12,467 nucleotides of DNA from Caryophanales bacterium UBA6769 (GTDB lineage Bacteria > Bacillota > Bacilli > Bacillales > UBA6769), in NCBI GenBank assembly GCA_002453275.1, contig DKGN01000101.1, forward strand, positions 1 through 12,467, in the 5' to 3' direction. Each line of letters starts with the position of its first letter. Position 1 is the first letter of the stretch. Position numbers and translations under genes: made by a program. Below the pieces are notes generated by a model. It did not search any database. It saw nothing but the letters and a program-made list of their open reading frames with translations, and was not told where the DNA came from. Shown in pieces: positions 8,303 to 12,467 of the stretch.

Positions 8303-8725
8303 TTACTGTATAATTTTTTCAATCGTATAAATTTCAATAACTTCGCCATCATTCAAAACTGCATTGACATCGCTTTTTAAATTATTTTCTAGTTTTGTTA
8401 ATTGTTCTTTTTGAGAAAATTCTTCTGCCTTCATACTTGAAAGTCCATCAATAATCATGTCATATACTTGAAAGTCCCTTTTTTCAATTTCCTTCTTCGC
8501 CTTTTTATTGTCTAGCCGAAATTGGAATTGAATCTTTATGTACTGATCATCGTTTGTATTTGTCGTGATTTCCTTTGTCTCCCATGAGGATGCAACGATG
8601 TCATCCACTGATTCCTTAGTAGAATCATTATCAAGCTTAAAATAGATGATAACTGCAGCAAGTCCAATTATGATAATCGTTAGCATAATCACAACCATTG
8701 AAAAGACTAACTTATTTTTAACCAA
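8303..8725 (-). CDS. fliL: FliL, flagellar motor stator-associated protein
   Basis: FliL is a single-pass membrane protein that surrounds and supports the motor stators at the basal body. The 140 residues show one membrane helix near the N-terminus (about residues 7-28), then an extracytoplasmic domain with the family's alternating pattern (YIKIQFQFRLDN, then a helical KREFxVYD-like stretch, then EVIEIYTIEKII at the end). Sequence conservation in this family is low, so the call rests mainly on topology, length and position before fliM. The start is TTG at 8725, directly after the swrD stop (TGA at 8728-8726, no gap). The SD is a G6 run at 8738-8733, 7 bases upstream, which lies inside the last codons of swrD. 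Translation is probably coupled to swrD. Confidence 0.92.
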   Translation of the reverse strand: MVKNKLVFSMVVIMLTIIIIGLAAVIIYFKLDNDSTKESVDDIVASSWETKEITTNTNDDQYIKIQFQFRLDNKKAKKEIEKRDFQVYDMIIDGLSSMKAEEFSQKEQLTKLENNLKSDVNAVLNDGEVIEIYTIEKIIQ

Positions 8726-8938
8726 TCACGGACCCCCCAAACCTTTTTGAAAGCCTAATACGTTTATTGTTTTATAAAATGCGATTGTTTTTTGTAGCAC
8801 TTCTGCTTCCTTTTCTTTGACAACGACTAAATCACCGCTTGTCAGTTTAATAGTTGTATCTGGAAATGACTGAACTTGAAGGATATACAATGCATTTAAA
8901 GTAAATGTTTCACCATTCAAACGAGTCAATTCAATCAT
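8726..8938 (-). CDS. swrD: SwrD (FlbD family), flagellar motor power factor
   Basis: A 70-residue protein with the FlbD-family pattern: MIELTRLNG at the start, N15-A16, then PDTTIKLTSGD (26-36) and VVKEKEAEV (39-47). It has no membrane segment and is probably cytoplasmic and membrane-peripheral. In B. subtilis the homologue SwrD (YlzI) supports swarming by raising the power of the motor; the biochemical mechanism was not settled to my knowledge. It is not the proteobacterial FlbD transcription factor, which shares only the name. The ATG at 8938 is fixed by the conserved N-terminus, yet no SD lies within 20 bases of it. The strong AAGGAGGA is 33 bases upstream beyond a hairpin (separate entry). 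The C-terminal glycines are encoded by the fliL SD. Confidence 0.93.
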   Translation of the reverse strand: MIELTRLNGETFTLNALYILQVQSFPDTTIKLTSGDLVVVKEKEAEVLQKTIAFYKTINVLGFQKGLGGP

Positions 8939-8978
8939 TGAAAAGTTGGGCTAAGGCTTAGCTTAGCCCGTCCTCCTT
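8939..8978 (-). promoter_or_regulatory. swrD translation start region: distant SD plus intervening hairpin
   Basis: On the minus strand AAGGAGGA (8978-8971), overlapping the flgE stop codon, is followed by a perfect 8-bp stem GGGCTAAG (8969-8962) / CTTAGCCC (8955-8948) with a 6-base loop, then nine bases (AACTTTTCA) and the swrD ATG. From the end of GGAGG to the ATG is 33 bases in the linear sequence, but about 11 if the 22-base hairpin is folded out. No uridine tract typical of an intrinsic terminator follows, and the operon clearly continues. The layout resembles starts, known from phage T4 late genes, where a hairpin brings a remote SD next to the start codon. That function is an inference here. 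Confidence 0.6.
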
Positions 8979-10296
8979 ATCGTTTTAAATTAACAAGTTC
9001 CTGTAATATTTCATCTGACGTCGTAATGATTCTAGTGTTCGCTTGGAATCCACGCTGTGCAACAATCATTTCTGTAAATTCTTCAGAAAGGTCGACGTTC
9101 GACATTTCGAGAGAACCACCGTTAATCGTCCCCATATCCTGTCCAGCAATCCCGACATTCGGTACACCGGAGTTATTCGATACTTGATAGAGATTGTCAC
9201 CAGACTTTGTCAATCCTTCAGGGTTGTTAAAGTTGGCGAGTGCGATTTGACCAAGACTTTGTACATTGCCATTCGTATACACTCCGAAAATTTCACCTGC
9301 TGCTGAAATGTTAAAGCCTTCCAAGAAGCCTTCTGTATTCCCATCAATCGTATCAACGTCAATGGTACTGCCTGAACCATATTGCGTAATATTTGAAAAA
9401 TCAATATTGATCGCTAACGGATCTGCCGTTCCAGTGTAGTTCGGTGAAAGATTCTGTGCTGTAATATTAATTGTTGGTGTTAGTGTACTCCCAGTAACTG
9501 TTCCATCAGCACCAAATGTAACGTCACCTAAACTTGTAAATGTAAACTCATCGTCGTTGTTTGGTAATACGTAGCCTATTTGCCATTCAGTACTACTCGT
9601 TTTTTGCGCAACAATTTGTAAATCGTGTGTGTTGCCTAGGGAATCAACGACTTTCATAGTCATTAATGCACCACTCTTTAAGCCTTCCTTTATTTGAGAA
9701 TCACTATAGGTTGTCCCATTCTCAAAAAGTCTCCCAGCATACTCGTCAGCTGCAATATCCGTATCAGCATGTAAGTTGCCTTTAAAGCCCACGCTTGTTG
9801 TAGCATTCGGGGCGATTGTTGTGCCAGCAGCAATTCTTAAGTTTGATAGTTGTGAGTAATCAATCGCTCCTGTCGCATTAGCTGCGTACCCTTGAACATA
9901 TAATCCGTCAGCATTAACGAGGTTTCCACTTTGGTCAAGGTAGAAGTTTCCTGCACGTGTATAGGAGGAAAGTTGGCCATCGTTGACGATGAAGAAGCCA
10001 TCTCCGGAAACTCCTAAGTCAAGCGAACGACCTGTCGTTTGCAAGCTTCCTTGTGTATGTATCGTGTCGATAGTTGAAACTTGTGAACCGAGTCCGACTT
10101 GCTTCGGGTTTGTACCCCCTCGGTTTTGCTGAGGAGAACTTGCGCCTTGAATTTGTTGGCTGACCATATCTTTAAAGGTTGTTCGTCCTTTTTTAAAGCC
10201 ATACGTGTTCACATTAGCAATGTTATTTCCGATTACGTCTAATTTCGTTTGAAAGTTTCTTAACCCACTGATTCCTGAATACATGGAACGTAACAT
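8977..10296 (-). CDS. flgE: FlgE, flagellar hook protein
   Basis: FlgE polymerises into the hook that joins rod and filament; it is exported by the FliPQR-FlhAB gate encoded downstream. Positions below count from an upstream ATG at 10302. The N-terminal rod-type motif MYSGISGLRNFQTK and LDVIGNNIANVNTYGFKKG (7-39) and the C-terminal VDLSEEFTEMIVAQRGFQANTR (403-424) form the coiled D0/D1 core. SGDGFFIV (99-106) is the usual FlgE/F/G block. Residues about 168-330 form a variable, Ser/Thr/Gly/Asp-rich D2-type insert. I prefer the ATG at 10296 (439 residues, MLRSMYSGISG), which has 9 bases from GGAG; the ATG at 10302 has only three. B. subtilis FlgE is about 264 residues, so this hook protein carries a larger outer domain. 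Confidence 0.95.
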   Translation of the reverse strand: MLRSMYSGISGLRNFQTKLDVIGNNIANVNTYGFKKGRTTFKDMVSQQIQGASSPQQNRGGTNPKQVGLGSQVSTIDTIHTQGSLQTTGRSLDLGVSGDGFFIVNDGQLSSYTRAGNFYLDQSGNLVNADGLYVQGYAANATGAIDYSQLSNLRIAAGTTIAPNATTSVGFKGNLHADTDIAADEYAGRLFENGTTYSDSQIKEGLKSGALMTMKVVDSLGNTHDLQIVAQKTSSTEWQIGYVLPNNDDEFTFTSLGDVTFGADGTVTGSTLTPTINITAQNLSPNYTGTADPLAINIDFSNITQYGSGSTIDVDTIDGNTEGFLEGFNISAAGEIFGVYTNGNVQSLGQIALANFNNPEGLTKSGDNLYQVSNNSGVPNVGIAGQDMGTINGGSLEMSNVDLSEEFTEMIVAQRGFQANTRIITTSDEILQELVNLKR

Positions 10297-10302
10297 GTAC
10301 AT

Positions 10303-10371
10303 TCACTCCTTATTTTTAAAATAAGCTGCATCAATCATTCAACAGCTACTAGGCTTCCAGTAAGGTCCAGC
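10303..10371 (-). promoter_or_regulatory. Leader upstream of flgE with two inverted repeats
   Basis: This gap before flgE (69 bases to the first ATG, 75 to the preferred one) holds two inverted repeats. TAGGCT/AGCCTA (10374-10369 and 10355-10350, 13-base loop) begins at the stop codon of the preceding gene. CTTATTTT-A-AAAATAAG (10325-10309) ends inside the SD AAGGAG (10311-10306), so three SD bases would be paired when it folds; almost all its pairs are A-U. Neither is followed by a uridine tract, so they do not look like intrinsic terminators. They may affect mRNA processing, stability or flgE translation, which is inference. I see no convincing promoter in the gap. Confidence 0.4.
10309..10325 (-). 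repeat. AT-rich palindrome overlapping the flgE SD
   Basis: A 17-base palindrome (8-base arms around a single central base). As RNA it gives a 7-bp stem with a 3-base loop, and its 3' arm includes AAG of the AAGGAG SD for flgE. Given the A-U content the fold would be weak and temperature-sensitive. Confidence 0.5.
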
Positions 10372-10374
10372 CTA
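10350..10374 (-). repeat. Short inverted repeat at the stop of the unknown flagellar-operon gene
   Basis: TAGGCT and AGCCTA form a 6-bp stem with a 13-base loop; a further CC/GG pairing is possible inside the loop. The first three bases are the TAG stop codon of the upstream gene. No uridine run follows. It could be a weak 3'-end stabiliser or could be chance. Confidence 0.35.
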
Positions 10375-10758
10375 TTCATTAATAACTACCGTGCCATCAA
10401 TATTTGTAAATACGTGTTCTTCTGCACTTTGTCGATCGAGAGCTGTAATAATCATCTCGTTTCTCGTGCTAACGACAAAAGCTGCTTCATTTGTTAAAAC
10501 TAATGCTTCTTTTACGCCTTTATGTCGAGCTTTTTTCACTGCGTTTTCTACCTTGTTCCACACTTCATCTGAAAGCAAAATTCCTCTATCATTCATTCTT
10601 GTTTCAGCATGTTTACTTAATTGCAAAGTAGTATCATTCGCTAATTCAGCATGGAAAAGCTTTTTAAATGATTGATTTGTACTTTGTTTCTTTAAGTGTG
10701 TTTGCTTTTCAAAAGGAACAGGTTGAATAATTGGATGTTGTACCTTGAAATTCATCAT
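10372..10758 (-). CDS. Flagellar operon protein of unknown function (TIGR02530-like)
   Basis: A 128-residue protein with no signal peptide or membrane segment. A poorly conserved, basic N-terminal part (1-45) precedes a conserved core: LSKHAETRMNDRGI (47-60), a helical stretch VWNKVENAVKKARHKGVKEALVL (66-88), AAFVVSTRNEMIITALD (92-108) and VFTNIDGTVVIN (116-127). I recognise this pattern as the 'flagellar operon protein' family (TIGR02530 as I recall), found between flgD and flgE in many Bacilli and Clostridia but absent from this spot in B. subtilis. No function is established to my knowledge. Its position suggests a cytoplasmic role in hook assembly or export, which is inference. The ATG at 10758 follows GAGGTGA (9 bases from GAGG), which begins at the flgD stop; a second ATG comes directly after. 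Confidence 0.85.
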   Translation of the reverse strand: MMNFKVQHPIIQPVPFEKQTHLKKQSTNQSFKKLFHAELANDTTLQLSKHAETRMNDRGILLSDEVWNKVENAVKKARHKGVKEALVLTNEAAFVVSTRNEMIITALDRQSAEEHVFTNIDGTVVINE

Positions 10759-10770
10759 CTAGGTTCACCT

Positions 10771-11238
10771 CTATTTCTCTGAAGAGGCGTCATCGTTATC
10801 ACGTATTTCAAAAATAAATTCTGGTTTGACTTTTTCACCGTTATCAAGTTCAAATAACATGTCGCCATTTTTAAAGGATACGGCTTTTACGATTCCTGTT
10901 CTCGTTATTTCTTCAACGTCGCCACTTTCCAATTCAAGGTTCTCCATATACTTGATCTGCTTTCCGATCATTTGACTGTTTTGTACGATGGCGCTATTCG
11001 TTTGATTCATAATGAACGTCTCAAACATTTCGGTCATGTTCATCATCTGCTCTAAGCTAGAAAAACTAGCCATTTGTGCGATAAACTCACGATCTTCCAT
11101 CGGATTTAGCGGATCTTGGTTTTGCAATTGGGCAATTAAGATTTTCATAAAGTCATCTTTACCTAAAGAGCTACCACTCGGTGTGCGCTGAGGGGTATTC
11201 GTTAAGTAAAGGGAGTTATCAATTGAATTGTTGTTCAT
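10771..11238 (-). CDS. flgD: FlgD, hook cap (hook assembly scaffold) protein
   Basis: FlgD caps the growing hook and guides FlgE assembly; it is exported through the flagellar gate and is absent from the finished structure. The protein has 155 residues. After a short variable N-terminus comes the family signature LGKDDFMKILIAQLQNQDPL (25-44), continuing NPMEDREFIAQMASFSSLEQM (45-65), then a methionine- and asparagine-rich helix and a short C-terminal beta part (TGIVKAVSFKNGDMLFELDNGEKV). It is short like Bacillus FlgD (formerly YlxG) and much shorter than enterobacterial FlgD (about 230 residues), so it has a reduced cap domain. The ATG at 11238 follows AAGGAAGG about 8 bases upstream. It lies 15 bases after fliK and 12 bases before the unknown gene. 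Confidence 0.95.
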   Translation of the reverse strand: MNNNSIDNSLYLTNTPQRTPSGSSLGKDDFMKILIAQLQNQDPLNPMEDREFIAQMASFSSLEQMMNMTEMFETFIMNQTNSAIVQNSQMIGKQIKYMENLELESGDVEEITRTGIVKAVSFKNGDMLFELDNGEKVKPEFIFEIRDNDDASSEK

Positions 11239-11253
11239 GCTTTTTTCCTTCCT

Positions 11254-12432
11254 TTATAAAATTAGAGATTCTAACCATTCCCTAAAAGATTGCTCTTCAT
11301 TTTCATGGTCATCATCCCAGCGGCCTGCTTCTTGTTCCAATTGGTGCTTTGGATGATCCTGCTCTGCTTGATCATGCCCTTCCCTAGGTTGATGTTCAGA
11401 CTGGTGTTGTGAAAGAATTTCTATTCTTTCAACTTGAATGTTTTGTCCAATGAACGCATGACGTAATTGATGAAGCTGTGAATCTAATAGACTCTTTGCA
11501 GCCTCTGTTTGGGCAACAATTCTAGCGATTAAATTGCCATTTTGTTGAGTGAGCTTAATTGATAATGCGCCGAGATGTTCAGGGTGTAACCTTACATTTA
11601 ATTCAGTTAAACCATTTTTAAACGTACGTAAACGGCTGCTCGTTAGCATTTTTTCGAACTGATCGATTAAGTTCGCTCCATCTGTTTCATTTAATAGTTG
11701 AACGCGCCATTCTAATTGATGAAGGCGATCCATTGATGTTTGCTGAAATGTAACGTTTGGCTGTAACATTAACCTTTGTGTTGAATCTTCTTGTTGTGTT
11801 GAGCTTTCACTACTCGCTTGTCTTGCTTGAGAGGATCGCTCAATTAGTCTTCTTAAGTTTGCTAGACTGTGCTGGGGTGTACTTGATTCCTCTTGCTTTT
11901 GGCTAAACATCGTTCTATCACTTGTTTCCTTTTGTTCCTTGGAAGCCGACCCAATTAAATATAAAATCCGTAAAAGAACACCTTTTGCTTCCTCATCCAT
12001 TTGTAATGATTGGATTTCCTTTGCAATCGACTGTGTATTTATTACTTCTCCTGTTTGTAATCCAAATAATGCTAGGAAAGAATTGATGACATCTTCGAGT
12101 GACTGGGATTGTTCTTTTACAGAATGTTGCCATGTTTCAAATTCAGAAAAAAATATTTCAACGTACTCTTTTCCGAAAAGCTCCTCGGCGTCTTCCTTTG
12201 TTAATTCGCTTAATAAGGCAAAAATCTCTTCAAGTTCTGCTAATCCCAACTCTTCGTTTTCAATGGAATCGATTGCCCCTTGTTTATTGACATGCATAAC
12301 ATGAAGTTGTTGTTCAAGAGCAGCATGAAAGGGTAGCTCAATTGAATCAGAATTCGTTCCAAAGTAGGAGCCTAACATTTCAGGCTTTTGCATTGTAGTT
12401 GGTATACGTTGAATTAGATTCGCAATGTTCAT
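11254..12432 (-). CDS. fliK: FliK, hook-length control protein
   Basis: FliK measures hook length and, through its C-terminal domain, makes FlhB switch export from hook to filament proteins. Counting from an upstream GTG (12447), the N-terminal two thirds are low in conservation and rich in Gln, Ser and Glu (residues 170-235 especially). The conserved Flg_hook domain spans about 277-345, with LTELNVRLHPEHLGALSIKL and GNLIARIVAQTEAAKSLLDS. The tail (346-387) is unusually rich in His, Gln, Glu and Asp. The start is uncertain: GTG at 12447 (397 residues) lies inside the SD AAGGGAGGTGA, so I prefer the ATG at 12432 (392 residues), although its 14-base spacing from GGAGG is long. It is the first gene of the window; what precedes it is not visible. 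Confidence 0.92.
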   Translation of the reverse strand: MNIANLIQRIPTTMQKPEMLGSYFGTNSDSIELPFHAALEQQLHVMHVNKQGAIDSIENEELGLAELEEIFALLSELTKEDAEELFGKEYVEIFFSEFETWQHSVKEQSQSLEDVINSFLALFGLQTGEVINTQSIAKEIQSLQMDEEAKGVLLRILYLIGSASKEQKETSDRTMFSQKQEESSTPQHSLANLRRLIERSSQARQASSESSTQQEDSTQRLMLQPNVTFQQTSMDRLHQLEWRVQLLNETDGANLIDQFEKMLTSSRLRTFKNGLTELNVRLHPEHLGALSIKLTQQNGNLIARIVAQTEAAKSLLDSQLHQLRHAFIGQNIQVERIEILSQHQSEHQPREGHDQAEQDHPKHQLEQEAGRWDDDHENEEQSFREWLESLIL

Positions 12433-12443
12433 GTCAGTTTGTG

Positions 12444-12454
12444 TCACCTCCCTT
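12444..12454 (-). promoter_or_regulatory. fliK ribosome binding site
   Basis: AAGGGAGGTGA on the minus strand is close to the full anti-SD complement. It contains the GTG that opens the longest fliK frame, leaving the ATG at 12432 as the next usable start. The spacing is 11 bases after the whole motif. Confidence 0.6.
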
Positions 12455-12467
12455 CAAGCATTGTTTT

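Noticed and set aside
8948..8969. Hairpin after flgE read as an intrinsic terminator
   Set aside because: It is followed by AACTTTTCA rather than a uridine tract, and swrD and the essential motor genes continue at once downstream in the same direction.
9210..9404. Minus-strand frame inside flgE in another phase
   Set aside because: It overlaps flgE coding sequence wholly, and flgE is intact and conserved on both sides.
10350..10382. Stop-codon readthrough extending the unknown flagellar-operon protein
   Set aside because: The frame after the TAG continues for only 11 codons, with no conserved residues and no reason to expect readthrough.
11939..12304. Plus-strand open frame of 121 codons opposite fliK
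   Set aside because: Its Ser/Asn-rich composition is what the complement of fliK codons gives; no family features, so treated as a shadow.
1..12467. Mobile element, defence locus, CRISPR array or other novel multi-gene system
   Set aside because: Every gene fits the conserved fla/che operon order on one strand with short gaps; there are no transposase or integrase motifs, no repeat arrays and no foreign insert.

Overview
The window is one uninterrupted, co-directional stretch of a flagellar/chemotaxis (fla/che) operon, read entirely from the minus strand, so transcription runs from high to low coordinates. In transcription order it reads fliK, flgD, a small flagellar-operon gene of unknown function, flgE, swrD (flbD family), fliL, fliM, fliY, cheY, fliO (called fliZ in Bacillus subtilis), fliP, fliQ, fliR, flhB, flhA and the first 66 codons of flhF, which runs off the left edge. 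Apart from the extra small gene between flgD and flgE, this is the order known from B. subtilis.

The DNA is AT-rich. The CheY, FliM, FliP, FliY and FlhA proteins closely resemble my recollection of the Bacillus proteins. FliY (a CheC-like phosphatase fused to a FliN domain) takes the place of a plain FliN. All this points to a Gram-positive member of the Bacillaceae, probably not B. subtilis itself, because of the extra gene and a hook protein of about 439 residues (B. subtilis FlgE is about 264).

Layout from the promoter-proximal (right) end: 12432-10372 holds hook-length control and hook assembly (FliK, FlgD, unknown protein); 10296-8977 is the hook protein FlgE; 8938-8303 holds motor accessory proteins (SwrD, FliL); 8269-5731 holds the switch complex and its signal input (FliM, FliY, CheY); 5717-196 holds the membrane export gate of the flagellar type III secretion system (FliO, P, Q, R, FlhB, FlhA); 199-1 starts FlhF, the SRP-like GTPase that governs flagellar placement. 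Most junctions are overlaps or gaps under 50 bases, which suggests translational coupling. No stretch over 300 bases lacks a gene; the longest gap is about 75 bases, in front of flgE.

I find no mobile element, CRISPR array, RNA gene, defence system or unknown multi-gene system. The most interesting signals are small. The swrD start codon lies 33 bases from its only good Shine-Dalgarno (SD) sequence, with an 8-bp hairpin between them that would restore near-normal spacing. Inverted repeats also sit upstream of flgE. An uncharacterised conserved gene lies between flgD and flgE. Several starts (fliK, flgE, fliM, fliO) are better placed a few codons downstream of the longest reading frame, and TTG starts are unusually frequent.
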